From NCBI RefSeq assembly GCF_019097595.1, contig NC_080710.1, positions 26,516,780 through 26,580,779 of the forward strand: a stretch of DNA of 64,000 nt. Reading direction: 5' to 3'. The notes under the pieces are model-generated. The model saw nothing but the letters and a program-made list of their open reading frames with translations. It did not search any database and was not told the DNA's origin. A program made the translations under genes and the position numbers. Origin of the DNA: Hemibagrus wyckioides. Its lineage: Eukaryota; Chordata; Actinopteri; Siluriformes; Bagridae. Positions 51,062 through 64,000 of this stretch are shown piece by piece (the stretch's first letter is position 1; every line of letters begins with the position of its first letter).

Positions 51062-54000
51062 AGATCAACAAGATGTCATCAATTCAGGGTGACGGATACT
51101 GTGGGAGTGCCGAAGGCTGCAGGTCTGGGCTTGTGCACACAGTGTGGCAATCGCCATATCTCTCCTTTTCTCATGCCTACACACACTTGCACAAGGACAA
51201 ACACATGTGAAACAAAGACGGTGAGTTTACCCGTAGAAAAGCCCAGAGTGCTCTTCTGACAGAAGAACGCCCTTATTGTGTGCACTCGGACCGTCACCCC
51301 GCGCCGTGACGTTCATTTTCGGAGACTTTTTCCACCGGCAGTAGACAAATTATCGAATGCGATGTGGGCGCGATAATCTTGAGCCAAGTTGAACTTTATG
51401 CAAATGAGAAACGGAGCAAGTTGGCTGAGGACCAATAGGAGAGAGGAACGGTGGGATATTTCCTTTCTGCCTTGACTGTGAAACCTTTATCACCTACGTT
51501 CCTACCTGCACACATCACTTGATCCAGGAGATGACAATCACTCTGCTGCTATGAGCTTGATGTGTTTAATTCACCCAAAACACTGCAGTGCCATTGTTTT
51601 CAGTCAATCAGGCCATTTAAGCCTGTAAAACAGGAGAATAAATTAGAAATGAAGTGATGCAGATGCATTTTATTTTTCTTGGAAAGGCATCCATGATCAC
51701 ATGGTATTGGGGGGTGGGTAATACGGATTCACTGTGGATTTTGCACTAGCTTTTCTTCTCCAGTTATTGTTTCATTGGTAAAGCAAAGCAGCAAAACGAG
51801 CGAGCTAAGAGGAAAGAACCGGTGGTGGTGTGAACGCGGCGTGAGAATTTCGAGGCTTATTAGCAAAACAAACAGCCCGACATATTTCCGGCAGCTTCAG
51901 CAAAGACAGCTGGAAGAAAAATAACCCCATCATGTCACCAAACAATACCATTTTGGCGTATCTAAGTGCGACATGACCTACTTCTACGCTACAGTAATAA
52001 TCCGCAAGCAGCATCCTGTCAGAGCGCTGCAGGTTTCCACAGGAAATCCCATTACTGCTTGGGATAGACAGAAAATTTTACACAAAACTTTCCTAATATT
52101 CGAGCCAGAATCATTCCTCCTTGAGATCGTTTACATTGATGAATTAGCTTTATGGCGTGCGATATATCATGCTAAAGAGCTCTCCTTACACGAGAGAGCT
52201 ACGTTTATGTGAGAATTTCATGTGGAAGGATGGCGAGAGCTTCGCGATATGTCATGTCCTGGAGAGATGAGCTCCTTATGGATCTGAAGTAAGAAACAGA
52301 ACCAGAAATTTCATTAAGAGCTGATGGAAAATCAAACTGTGTAGAATGAACTCATGCTACCGACATTAACAACGAGCTTCAGCAAGCTTATTATAAATGT
52401 GTTACATTCTTTTACAGTTGCATTAACCCTTCTTGACTGATAAGAGGACTAAAAAATACTGGCATGGAGGAAGAGAAAAATGGAAAACACACAGCTAAGA
52501 TCCAACTCTGAGCATCTAGGTACGAACCCGGAAACGAAGCAATCGGCGTCCTGTACCCATGGATGATCCCAGGGGGGGAAGCTGCGTTTTAGGCAAAACA
52601 TGTCAGCAAGTAATTGCTTTCTTACTTCAGGGAATACAGACAGGATTAAAGAAAGGAAACGCTGCTTCTGAAGCGTGACTTCTGTTATCCGTGTAAACGT
52701 AATCGTCTGCTTCATTCGCTTTAACAAAAAATGGATGGCGCAGGATTTCCAGTGGAATTGTAATAAATGTTTTCCATTCCATCGTTAAAGTGTCATGCTG
52801 ACACACACACACACACACACACACACACCAAACTCTGGTAAAGAACAACCGCTTACAGAGATCTAATATATAACATATATATTGTGTAGCACTATCATGA
52901 TTTCACTCTGGATAAACCAATTACAAATCTATCCACACGCTTATTTTAAGCCGAATTAAAAGTTTTCGAAGATCCCTTCTATTGTACCATCATCACAAAT
53001 CAATGAATTCTCAGAAGAAGCGACTATCAGATATCATTATCAGACATCTGATATTGCATATTATTTGTTTAAAAAAATAATAAAAATTCAACTACTGTGA
53101 ACGGTGCATCCGTAACACAATATTCTACACTGAGACTTGTCTGTATTTACTTAGCAACTTCTCTTACAGGAAGTGAACTACATAGTGATATATATATACA
53201 CACCATGTGCCAAAAAGTACATGCTCGATAAGCCAACCAGTAATTTGGGAAGTATTTTATTAGTGGAAAGTGCATTCATTGCAGCACTGTAGCGGCGTAC
53301 CACCACACAAAGCCTTGTTTCGAGCTGTAGACAAGAAGCTGGTACAGAAAATGTTTGTAAACCAAGCTTTAAACTGCATGAACAAGCTCTGAAACGCAGT
53401 TCTTCATATCAGCGTCCGAAAAGTTTATTTAATATTAATGTCTGGTTAGGTTAAAACGTCAAAACCATGATCCAAGTGGTTTGGATTTATGATAATTCCA
53501 TACCACAAGTTTTCCTAGAACTCTTCTCATCGATCAGGAACGACCGTGGACTCCGATACGGCCGAAGAGATAACCCGAGCATTTAAATCCGGAGCTATTT
53601 TAAGATGTGGTATCCAAAGCTGCCTCTTTGCTTTGCCTGTATACAGATACGCATCCAGACGTAATCCACCCTCCTGCAGGAATCTGAAGCATCTCACAGG
53701 CCTGTCTGAATCCTTCTGCTTCATTAGCACCGACTCACCAACAGCCATCGCTGAACTGAACGCTCGCAGTTAAGGAAAAAGCAAGGGAGTGAAAAAGACG
53801 GTGTCATCATCCTGACAGTGCAGGTTAGATTAAGTCGTTATGAAAGAAAGGAGTTTTTCGAGTGGAGAGGTCAGTGGTCTGGTCAACCTTACAAGCTAAT
53901 CTGGAAACTTTATTAGATAATTAAGAGTAACGTTTCGGCTCTGAGCTGCACGGGACGTTCGGTCTGACACAACTGCTTTAGATGAGCTGATAAAAGCCAG

Positions 54001-54470
54001 ACTGGTGCAAAATTTCCAAAGGGAAAAAAAAATAATAAAACAATTATCCAACGAAACTAATCCAAGTCATCCGATGCTGTTTTTCAGCACGGACTCCTCC
54101 GAGCCTCGGCCACATTCATTTCCTGAATTCGACTCTTTGGCTCCGTGATGCCGGAGCACAAAACGAAGCTTATTGAAATCATAACGCAGAATTCCGTCCC
54201 AAAGGGAGTATTCCCGCCATAGCACTACGCTAAACACCAACAACCCATGGAGCGCTCCTAATTGGATCCTTTTTGTATTATTGCTGCTGAACACAACAAA
54301 ACTAAAGCTGAAGAAACCGCAGACGGTAGTGTTTAGTTCAGTGTGCTAATGGAGAGGGAAAGTGTGCCAGTGAGAGGAGAGGTCTTGATTCGTTTTCAAG
54401 CAAAAAAAGTATAATAATAATTCCCTGCTCTCCTCGAGCAGCAGAGGCGGTGTAGCATGTCCAGAGATTT
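51062..54470. other. unassigned intronic sequence
   Basis: A CA run at 52801-52828. The patch 51320-51450 (gttgaactttatgcaaatga and gctgaggaccaataggagag) loosely recalls short fish transposons but could not be delimited. Overlapping frames on both strands at 53527-53773 are unrecognised. Confidence 0.45.
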
Positions 54471-54620
54471 GCTGAATGGAGAGATATTTGAACGCAGGCC
54501 TGTCACAATGAGGCCATTTTTGCTGATGAATAATTAATGATGAACAGGTAATCGCAATTTAATTGCCTTTTCTGTTGGCATTATAAACCGCACAAAGTGC
54601 ACAGCAATGACAATAACGGA
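54470..54620. promoter_or_regulatory. candidate conserved non-coding element (homeodomain-like motifs)
   Basis: The patch contains tgatgaataattaatgatga, ggtaatcgcaatttaattgc and ctgttggcattataaaccgc in non-repetitive sequence. It holds several TAAT cores and a TTTAATTGC motif within about 60 bp. This composition resembles vertebrate conserved non-coding elements common in large introns of developmental genes. No alignment was possible, so this is only a candidate. Confidence 0.25.
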
Positions 54621-54729
54621 GCCATTAAGAATAAATGTGGTGTTTAGTAACTCGACATATTTGTATAGGGGGAGGGGGTGATTGTGAAATATAATAATTA
54701 GCCAAAATCTCTAACTTTTAGACAAACTA

Positions 54730-54730
54730 A

Positions 54731-54780
<50 letters not shown>

Positions 54781-54785
54781 TAATA
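54730..54785. repeat. (AAT)n microsatellite
   Basis: About 17 AAT/TAA units. The poly-Leu frame on the minus strand is an artefact. Confidence 0.97.
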
Positions 54786-55266
54786 GAGACCTAGACAAAG
54801 CGTGATGTGAAACGGTGATGGTTTCCAAAATAAAGTTTGGTTTCAGGGAAGCTTTACAGACCACACAACTGGGTGCTGGAGTAAAGCAGCAGTGGAGTAA
54901 ATACTTTAAATCAGATTTAATCCTGGGTAAAGTCTCGTAATAATCGTCTGGGACGCAAAACGTAACGACTTCGAACTGAGCGCTAATGCAAACTGCAGCC
55001 TGTTCTGTTACAGACAGAGAGCGTCTCGTCATGACAATAATAAATCTTGGATGGTGTGTAAGCCCCAGAGACGTGTTAGAATCATAAACACTGACTGGAA
55101 CACAGCACACTTTTTTTTTTTTTTTGTTTGTTTTCACTCACACAAGCAGCTGATGATTATCGTTGAAGGAAGCGGGTTCATGTGTGTCAGCGTGTGCATC
55201 AAATCCAGGAATTAATTTATGCCTGATAACCAGCAGAGCCTGCTGCCAATAACATTCTGCATTCCT

Positions 55267-55885
55267 GCACACACACACACTCACTTTCATGCGCACACAC
55301 ACAAACTCTCTCTCTCACGGAGATGCGCGCGCACACACACACACCGAGACCCTCACACACTCACACCGAGACCCTCACACACAGACTCTCGTGCACACAC
55401 ACACACACACACACTCTCGTGCACACACACATACACACACTCTCGTGCACACACACACACACACACTCTCGTGCACACACACACACACACTCTCGTGCAC
55501 ACACACACACACACACTCTCGTGCACACACACACACACTCTCGTGCACGCACACACACACACTCTCGTGCACGCACACACACACACACTCGTGCACGCAC
55601 ACACACAGACTCTCGCACACACAGACTCTCGCACACACACAGACTCTCGCACACACACAGACTCTCGCACACACACAGACTCTCGCACACACAGACTCTC
55701 GCACACACAGACTCTCGCACACACAGACTCTCGCACACACACAGACTCTCGCACACACACAGACTCTCGCACACACACAGACTCTCGCACACACACACGC
55801 ACACACAGACTCTCGCGCACACACGCACACACACACAGACTCTCGCGCACACACGCACACACACACAGACTCTCGAGCACACACG
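55267..55885. repeat. CA-rich minisatellite with ACTCTCG cores
   Basis: Three sub-arrays share the word ctctcg. At 55380-55600 a variable CA run plus ctctcgtgca has units of about 20-32 bp. At 55600-55800 cacacacagactctcg has units of 16-18 bp. At 55800-55880 gcgcacacacgcacacacac plus agactctc has a 30-bp unit. The agactctcg word occurs about 14 times. Six long frames on both strands across it are artefacts. Confidence 0.95.
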
Positions 55886-55962
55886 ATTCAAATCTGTGTT
55901 TTAATAAATATCTACTTTCTATAATATGGAATAAATCCACTGAGCAATCCTCTACATGCAAC

Positions 55963-55992
55963 CTACACACACACACACACACACACACACAC
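55963..55992. repeat. (CA)n microsatellite
   Basis: About 15 CA units. Confidence 0.97.
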
Positions 55993-57104
55993 TCCAGTAG
56001 GAAGCAGGCGGGCCAGCATGCCTCAGACCCTGAGATGAAGCATGTGTACAAGGCCGTAGAGGATAAACACTGGCTGTGGTTTGACTAACCTAACCCTAAA
56101 CCTGCTCCCTCAGTGTGCCCTTTCTCCCTCACATCAGTTGAACGCCCGAGCGCTCTTAAGACACGCGATAAGCGTAAACAGTCCTGTATATTTATGATGA
56201 TCTCTGCTGAGGTTGCTCACCCTTCACCTCAACCTCAACCGCTTTGCATCAGTAATAATCCACACTGAAACCGAAGCCCTCGTGCACCAGAGCAGACCAG
56301 CTGGAACGCCATCGTCCATCTCCGCAGTCTGGCTCTCCTTCACACTATATTTAGAAGCGCTCCTGAATATTTCATATTAAACCATTAATATGAAGTCAGG
56401 CTCTATGATTAGACATGAATAAGTCATTTAGAAAAGGCTAGAACGTTCTTCTGCCCTCCTGCGTAGCCAGCTGGCTAGTTAACCTCTATAACCGGCTTCA
56501 GACGTGTCCCGGATTTCATCATTCGAAGCTGGATTTGCCTCGCCATATTTTCGAGCAACCTATAGAACTATTAACCAAAAAATTAGCAGAGTTAGCTGGA
56601 TATTTACACTGGTTTGTCAGGAAACAGGAAGAGGGAATCTGAACCGTGATTAGTTATTACTATTATTATTATTACAACAATAACAACAAGAACTAATCTC
56701 AGCCATTTAGCAGCAGACAAACCTGTTTCCAGTTACCACATAATCCTATAATCTCAAACAGTTTCAAGCGGTTCAGCCTATTTTCTAAGATCACACACAC
56801 TGATGTTTGGCACTTTTTTATTTTTTATTTTTTTTTTACTCAAATACTGGGGGAGTTTCTACCCAAGCTGCATAGCCATAATTACACACTCCCTCACCAA
56901 GGGGCAGTTCCACACTTCCAAGTGACATCTGTTTTATTTTCTTCGACTTTACATTTCATGTGGCGTTCTTCTAGCGAGTCATCCGTATGGCTAATTTCGC
57001 ACGCCTAGCTAAATTCCTCTGGCTTTGAATTTCAGTATTTACTGATGCACAGAAGTGTGAACTTCAGAGCCCTAAATGAACAGGATTCATGGTGCGTGAC
57101 GTAC
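55993..57104. other. unassigned intronic sequence
   Basis: Short ATT and T runs (56655-56672, 56815-56838). Nothing else recognised. Confidence 0.55.
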
Positions 57105-57109
57105 ATGGC

Positions 57110-57335
57110 CTCATGTAAAGCGGACAGGTGGACAAGTGGACATCCTGTCCAACCTCTTCATTCCCAAACAGAACCTCAACATCTTCAGCTCTGCTACCTC
57201 CAGCTCTGACTCCTGTCTCTTCCTCAGTGACACTGCCTCTAAACCATAGAGCATGGCCGGTCTCACCACTGTCTTGTACAGAAGAGTTGTAGCCGTTGCC
57301 ATTGCTAAATCTGACTGGGTTACAAAATTAAAATG
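57110..57335 (-). mobile_element. RTE-like LINE reverse transcriptase fragment
   Basis: The minus strand encodes KTVVRPAMLYGLEAVSLRKR, then ELEVAELKMLRFCLGMKRLD and RM. This is the conserved stretch after the polymerase core of RTE/BovB-type and related LINE proteins (kTvvRPamlYGsEtW, eltVaEmkMLRwmlGvtrlDrirNe). The match breaks at both ends: after RLDRM the usual RNEYIRG is absent, and upstream it fades near 57320. It is a short dead fragment with no nearby endonuclease or 3' end. Confidence 0.85.
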
Positions 57336-57339
57336 GAGC

Positions 57340-59335
57340 ACGCAATGGCAGCTTAATATATTACACCCTAGGAACGTTATAATCGACCCTGACTTTAATA
57401 TCCTCCATGGAATGGTCCATTAGACTGAAAGGTGTGGAAGCAATCACATTACAGAATTTCAACACCGCATTAAGCGAGCCCTCTGTGGGTCATACTAAGT
57501 GCTCCAGTGTCATGTGACTCCAAGGCAAACACACACTGCTTCTAGGAACGCGGCTAACGACTCCTCTAATGCTCCCTCAGGCGTGATATCAGACGGATGA
57601 CCCTTCACCTGAGGAAACGGTCCTTGTGGAAAACAAAAGTGTGGACGATGAGGTGAACAGAGCCGTACTCTAGGTCTCGGACCAAACAGCGTGCTTGTTG
57701 ACGCTGATGAGTACGATCACACCCATAAGGGTTAGTCGTGCATGCTGCAACAGAGTGAGGCGAATACTTCAGTTCTGCTCCAACACGTCCACGTCGTCCC
57801 ACAAACCTGTCGTGTCGACCTGCCGTGCGTTTCACCGGAGAGGAACGCGTTCGTGTTTCGAAAACACTACACGCTGATAATCCAAAAACACAAGGTGGAA
57901 CCAGTTTCCCTTTAGGGGTTAATTCCAAGGCTGTGTGTCTGGCTAGGTATGAAAGTATGTGTACAATTTGCACGATGGTGTTTGGATTATAGCACGCGCT
58001 TAGTGAACGCCTTTATTTGTTGTTGTAACATTTCTGCATATTTGGATGATGCATTTTTTTTAAAAAAAAAAAAAAGCTGCAGTTTCACAACATCTAATCG
58101 TTCGCAGAGCTTTTCGGCTTTGAACAGAAAACGAAATCCAGGTGAGAAGAACCCGAGCGCTTTACCGCCGCATCGACTACTATCAGGAATGTGTTTCGGT
58201 GCAGGAGAGTAATGAAACGTCTGTGTAATAATTCAAAGCTGAATCAAAGCTGCATATATTTTTCCCGAAGAACAAAAGCTGCTTATTTGACATTGAGAAA
58301 GAAATCGATCACACTAATGCATACTTGTATTAGGGAAAAAAAAAAGACCCTGAAAACCGCCTTCATACGCTTGCCCAAGGTTTGCTGTGTGTTTGGCCTT
58401 CGAGGCTGACACTCCAGATTTACTACTACAGCATGCCAGCGTGGAGAAGAGCCATGACCGCTCGCTGCAGCAACATCGCAGGAATGTGTAAGTTAAAAGC
58501 GGCTAGGAAAAAAAAACTAAATCAGGATTTCAAGTTAAGACACGTATCCGTGCACGAGCTGGCATGGAAAAGCTCTCCAAATACACCTGTGTTCATGTAG
58601 CACACTCACTCTGGATGCTGAGGATTTGTAGAACAACACAAGGATTATTTTTTCCCGCTTTTTAAAAACCAAGCTTGTAAAAAGTCTCTCAAAATGAATG
58701 AAAGCTTCTTTTTTCTTTTTTTTTGCTCACGCTGCCAGGTATTAATACTCCGGATACGTTCCTGACAGCGAGGTGATTTTTTCCCCCCTCTCTGACATAA
58801 CATGGAGAGTTGGAGCGAGACCATGGTGTCACAGGAAGCCACCGATCAAGCGCTAATGCTACTGTGCTGAAGGGAAAGCACGGGCGCACATGTAGGAAAT
58901 ACTTCACACACACAATTTATAAACAAGAAGGAAATATTTGCGCGTGGTGTGTTTGCTTCTACGTGAGCACTTCTGCGGCTATGTTGACCTCTCCCTTCTT
59001 TTCAGCTCTATAAATGTTACTTTGGCTTCTTACAGACGACCAGAGAGCAAGAGTTTCAGTTAATGAATACTGCCGAACAAGTACAAATACACACACACAC
59101 ACACACACACACGAAAAGATCTACATATATATTATGAGTCACCACATGACAGTGACCACAAGTGGGTGGACTCTATATAGAAACCCGGCCCGAACCTTGA
59201 ATATGTAGCGAGTCACGCTGCTGAGAAGCCATTTTAATCACCTAACCCAATCTCCTGAGCTTTTTATAGCCATTGTTTACATGTCCACACTTCCTCTGTT
59301 TATAGAAAGTGGGGAGAGGGAAGATGAGCAAGCGA
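57340..59335. other. unassigned intronic sequence
   Basis: A-runs (58061-58074), T-runs (58710-58723) and a CA run (59090-59112). A 122-codon minus-strand frame at 57605-57973 is unrecognised. Confidence 0.5.
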
Positions 59336-59515
<180 letters not shown>

Positions 59516-59519
59516 TGTA

Positions 59520-60387
59520 ACATGTCTGTTGCCCGTAGTGAAAATGTGGAAAGCTTAAAAATATAAACTGCTGGATGAAATAAATAAAGGTGACTGAACC
59601 TGTTTAACATCTGTGATTTACAATATACTGTTAAAAGAGGGAAGGGAATATGTCATAACTGAATCCACAGTGCCTCTGAAGCTGTGGCAGGTCATGCTTT
59701 CTCACGCTCCTGTAACCGAACATGCTCAGGCTCATAGGGGCTTTTAGTCAACAGATAACCTGTAAAGAAACCTCCTCGGTTTGAACAGAAAGTAATATTC
59801 GACTGGGAAATTTAGCAACTTGTTGCAGACAGAAACGGATGTTATCTCGGTGTGTTTTGACGCCGGACGCTGAAACGCTGATGTCACTCCATCCCAAGGC
59901 CATGGTACCTGTGCAGTACTACTCATCAAAGCGTGTGTATTCAGCGTAAGCGACTTTCAGCCTTGAGAACACACACACAACAGAAAGCTGATCAGTTCGA
60001 GTGACAAGCTGCATTCAAATTTCACACCTCGTGCTTTGTCTTGCACTGCCCTGGGAAACGACACTTAATCATTCACGAGAACCTTGAAACAGAAATGGTG
60101 TAGATGTTATTGTAAAAAATTTCGAACACAATGCCCTCATTCATCTCTTTAAACTGCGAGGCAATCTGTCAAAAGAACCAGGTTTCATTCGCCCATTTGT
60201 CTTACTTGACACAGACTTCCATGCTGAGAGTCCTGAGCGAGCGTGTGACTGAGTAGTGACCCGATGCAGGAGGGAGGGAGAGAGAAGAGAGATAACACTG
60301 CAGCTGCTGCCTTTATCCCCCCTCTGATACACAGAACCGGTCAGTGGAAAGGATCAGAGAGAGACAACGTAATCCCTGCTGACCCAT

Positions 60388-60423
<36 letters not shown>

Positions 60424-61290
60424 CTATTTACTGAGCACTGAGCAGTCCAGATTAAATACTTAACTTAGAAATTCACACGTCAGAGTTTGTATAGTTTTCA
60501 TAAATCAACCATAAAAAAATTATACTAAAATATATAAATACCAGCACCGCCCCTGTCACTAAAGCGTTTAGTTTCTATTTGTGCGAAAATACACAATGCA
60601 ATCCACCTAAATACAAAGCCAATTTTGTTTTCCCCCATTCGTTTCACATACCGTCAGCTCAAGTACTTCCTTTTTACTACTTGACCATTAATGACACCGT
60701 AAACCTCTTTTGCCCTTTCCAAGAAAGTGTGTACAGTGTGTCTCTATACTTCCTCTCCAAAGACCATACAAGGACTGGGCAATGGAGGAGAGAGAAAAAA
60801 AAAAAACTAAATAAAAAGTACACTAAACTACACTAAAAGTTCCAACAAAAAAGCAATAATTTTCCAAATAACATTGAGGAACCTTTTTTAAAATCAGTCA
60901 ATAAAACCTTATTTAATAAAAGGACAACACATCTTACATTTTATTCAGTCATAGGTTCAATTCATTTTGTGAAACATCCGAGATGAGCTAATCCCTGCTA
61001 TCACAGTGGACCTGACGATATGACAGAAATATCATATCTCGATACCTTAAGTCATTTGTGTGATATGTAACACGGTATAAAATTCAGCTACACAACCCTA
61101 AGTGGTTAAGTTAAAACTCTAAAATGACGCCTACAAACTATTTTCTTCTAATCTCTTCTCTTCCTAATTCTTAAGGTGTAAATTCATAAGGGAGAGCATT
61201 CTTATGCCAAGATTCCACTGTATTGAGCGACACATCCAGCAAACAAGCCCCTGGAAATGTGCTGTCGCTATAGTAATGACAACTAGTGCA
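59520..61290. other. unassigned intronic sequence
   Basis: A CA run at 60391-60421 and an A-run near 60797. No exon recognised. Confidence 0.55.
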
Positions 61291-61296
61291 GTAACA

Positions 61297-61660
61297 TCCA
61301 TCCATTTTCTATACCTGCTTTGTTCCTAATTAGGGTCATAGGGATCTGCTGGAGCCTATCCCAGCACACATTGGGCCAAAGGCAGGGGTGCACCCTGGAC
61401 AGGTCACCAGTCCATCACAGGGCCACATATAGACAGACAACCACTCACACACACTCCTATGGGCAATTTCGAATTACCAATCAACCTGATGTACATGTTT
61501 TTGGGCTGTGGGAGGAAACCAGAGCACCCAGAGTAAACCCACACAGGCACAGGGAGAACATACAAACTCCACTGCCTGTTCGAACCCGGGATTCGAACCC
61601 AGGACCTTCTTGCTGCGAGGCAACAGTGTTAACGCACAGCTAACTAAGCCACAGTGTAGC
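61297..61660 (-). repeat. tRNA-derived SINE with AGAAAATGGATGGATG tail (minus orientation)
   Basis: On the minus strand the head has an A-box TGGCTTAGTTAG (plus 61640-61651) and a B-box GGTTCGAATCC (plus 61589-61599). The body has gtttgtatgttctccctgtg, ccagggtgcacccctgcctt and ggctccagcagatccctatg. The tail reads tatagaaaatggatggatg (plus 61297-61315). It is nearly full length and moderately diverged. It is related to the pieces at 13141-13246 and 36531/37485. Confidence 0.85.
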
Positions 61661-61664
61661 GCAG

Positions 61665-64000
61665 TAATATAACCCTGTGAAATGAATTAGAGTCAGCGTT
61701 ACTGTCTGAGCTGCTGTTATGGAAAATTAATCTACATTAATCTGACCAAGAATTCACGTGTAGAATTCAAAGTATTCTCTATTTACTCCAAATCAAGTAA
61801 CCACATAGAAAAAGATCGACGGGTACAATCCACACATCTGTAACAGCTAATCAGCTTCGGTAACAATATACATGATGACAGCGAGACGTATTTAAGTACA
61901 GAGGAAGTGCTGATATAATAGAAGGTGTGGTGTCATTTATCAACAAAGAACAAATAACGAAATAATTATTAACCAGTGAACCAGTACTGAACAGCCATAG
62001 ATCATATTAACAGCTGTAAAATATTCAGTCTTAAACTACAATGCCCAAAAACCTATAACTACAGATCTAGACTAAGCAGATTCCTCGCAAACAAAGCGCT
62101 TAATCAGCACTACAGCTGTCTCGAGTCACATGTGCGCGCATTAACAGCCGATATTAAAGGAAATCATTTCACAACTCAAACTTATACACATATATATATA
62201 TATATAAAAGGGATGAGAATTGCAGAAGAGCAGCAGACCATAAAACCAAGAGATCAAACAGTATGAAAAGACAGTGAAGGGAAGGTATTAATTTCGCATG
62301 CACGCACTGAGCAAATGTGAACATGATCAAAGTTAAGTTTTAGTGCCGAGTCGGAGCCGGGCATCTCCTCCCTGCCTGGCAGGCGGCCTCGCTCAGAGAG
62401 GCAGAGATGCTGGCATGGCTTCTGCTCTCCTCCAGTTCCCTCACAAAGACTCAGCTTTAGAGATGGGAACCCGGCGTAACTCGGCGAAAACCATATTCAC
62501 ATGGTTCTCAGGAAATGGAATGCGGCAAGGAATATGCTCCAAATATCTGGTTCACGCTGTCAAAAAAAAAGAGGAAGAAAAATGGTTGTATAAAAAGTGC
62601 TGTACTGGAATAACACCGCTCAACCCAACAACCCTGTAACTACGGCCAAGCTCCTGTAATAACAATAATGTCATTTCTTATTAAACAAATGGTATGTCTT
62701 CATTTTTCACAGCTTTCTGAGGGAAATCAACTCCCACAATGTCAACTAACCTCAAGCGACCTGCTGAGATACTTAAAGATTACTTAAAGATAAAGGCTTG
62801 ATTTTTGAACAAGGACACTCTTAAGCACCGTGAAAGAATTCAAACAGTGAAGTGTGAATCAGCTAGCATGCTAGAGCACGCATTAACACCTTTAGCAAAA
62901 GCGTTAAGTTATTATACAGGTATCTGACATGCATAATAATTGTGCGCCATTTTAAACACAAGGTTAACATCAAGAGTCAACGTACTGAGTACTCTAAAAA
63001 CACAATCTAGAGTAGCTAGATTTCACTCTGGGAGCTACGATATAACATAACCGCAATCAGTAAATACAATCTTATTAGGCTGTAATAAACCTCATCAGCT
63101 GCACACATGCTTACGATGAAAAGCAAACATTCCAGGATCGCTCACTACAGCTACACCTCTCTACAGAGTCCAGGAAGTTATTTCAGTACTGGTTTTTTTC
63201 CCCTCCTTACCTTAAATTCCAACACCTGAAAGCTTTGTTTCTCACTCACCATTTAACAGCAATGCTTAACATGATAATCAGGAGCAGTGAAGAGAGAGCA
63301 AATGATAAGATACGCTTGTTCAGAGGTACAGCTGTTACTCGGATCAGCTGGAGAGATGGCGAGATGAGATGGCGATGGTCAGCTTTGAAGAAAAAGAGAG
63401 AAAGCTGATCTGTTTGTGCAGCAAGTACAGATGACGAGGCGATAGAGCTGGAAAGACTGGAGGACTAAAGTGCCACCGCATCGTTCTCTATAATTAGAGA
63501 CACTGGATGACCACAGGTACTCAAACAACATTTACGGGTAAGGTGGGAAACCGTGAAAAATAAGCCACCATGTCAATGAAGAAATTTAGACTAAAAAAAA
63601 ATACATTGGAATTATTATTATAACAAATCTGGCATTCAGGGTAGATTTGTCCTTTACATAAATTAATTCCTACTTACTTATCAGTGATGGATTAAAGATT
63701 TGCGCTATTTAGAAAGCTAAGAGCTCTCAAGTCATTAAAAAATCCACCACAGTAACCAACCAAACACAAGCTACATCAACAAACAGCAGTACAACGGAGC
63801 ATGCCCGAGAAATTTAGCGCAGAGACACGTTTCTGCTTTGCAACAGGAACTAGTCTTTCTAAATGCTGTTCCCAAATAAAGCTCATTGTCAATGGGCTAT
63901 GGAACATTTCATTCGTGTCATTAGCTCTCACGCTTTCTTTCTTATCCAGGCCGACAGGATGAAAGCGGAGTTCTCTTCCAAGCGTGCGTCAGGATAAGAT
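61665..64000. other. unassigned intronic sequence to the window edge
   Basis: A TA run at 62190-62206 and nothing else recognised. No pard3 first coding exon, promoter or CpG-rich segment is visible before the edge. A frame at 62343-62639 is GC-richer at its start but shows no domain. Confidence 0.5.

Noticed and set aside
53527..53773. Overlapping frames of 73 and 75 codons on opposite strands
   Set aside because: No recognised protein; both cannot be read as genes and neither shows coding signatures.
55600..55880. CRISPR-like alternation of cacacacagactctcg units
   Set aside because: Units are tandem without unique spacers and the DNA is vertebrate; it is a minisatellite.
55219..56088. 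289-codon Thr/His/Ser frame and several overlapping frames on both strands
   Set aside because: Artefacts of the CA-rich minisatellite; frames overlap on both strands with the same repetitive composition.
57605..57973. 122-codon minus-strand frame near the LINE fragment
   Set aside because: Does not read as reverse transcriptase or endonuclease and is not continuous with the fragment at 57110-57335.

Overview
This window is vertebrate nuclear DNA, almost certainly from a ray-finned fish. The evidence is very dense microsatellites, tRNA-derived SINEs with fish-type 3' tails, several Tc1-like transposon remnants, a hAT element and LINE fragments, with no compact gene organisation. The mix of repeat families recalls otophysan fish such as catfishes, but that is an impression from memory.

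Only one protein-coding exon can be supported. It lies on the minus strand at 22004-22105: 34 codons of the N-terminal oligomerisation domain of the polarity scaffold Par-3 (pard3), with a good acceptor, branch-point match and donor. It corresponds to human PARD3 residues 41-74. The first coding exon (expected at higher coordinates) and the next exon (expected at lower coordinates) were looked for and not found. The window is therefore read as part of pard3 intron 2 (1-22003), one exon, and part of intron 1 (22106-64000). This fits the very large 5' introns of PARD3 in other vertebrates.

The rest is intron colonised by repeats. Region 1-22 kb holds two Tc1-derived pieces (1.7-2.1 kb and 4.2-4.7 kb), SINEs at 4.7, 12.8 and 16.9 kb, a 35-bp minisatellite at 8.9 kb, and composite GA arrays at 10.4-11.0 and 14.9-15.3 kb. 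Region 22-30 kb holds a LINE 3' end (22.9-23.3 kb), purine-rich arrays and a second HTH-only Tc1 derivative (26.9-27.4 kb). Region 30-42 kb holds four copies of one SINE family, each with a visible target-site duplication, a 270-bp TA array, and an 845-bp hAT element inserted with an exact 8-bp duplication into an older SINE. Region 42-64 kb holds another tRNA-type SINE, a Tc1 catalytic-domain relic, a CACACAGACTCTCG minisatellite (55.3-55.9 kb), an RTE-like reverse transcriptase scrap (57.1-57.3 kb), a GA/GAAA tract and an inverted SINE (61.3-61.7 kb).

No operon, CRISPR array, rRNA, functional tRNA gene or complete mobile-element ORF was seen. Most long open frames here are translations of microsatellites. 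The most informative non-genic features are nested insertions and target-site duplications, which give a relative history of the intron.
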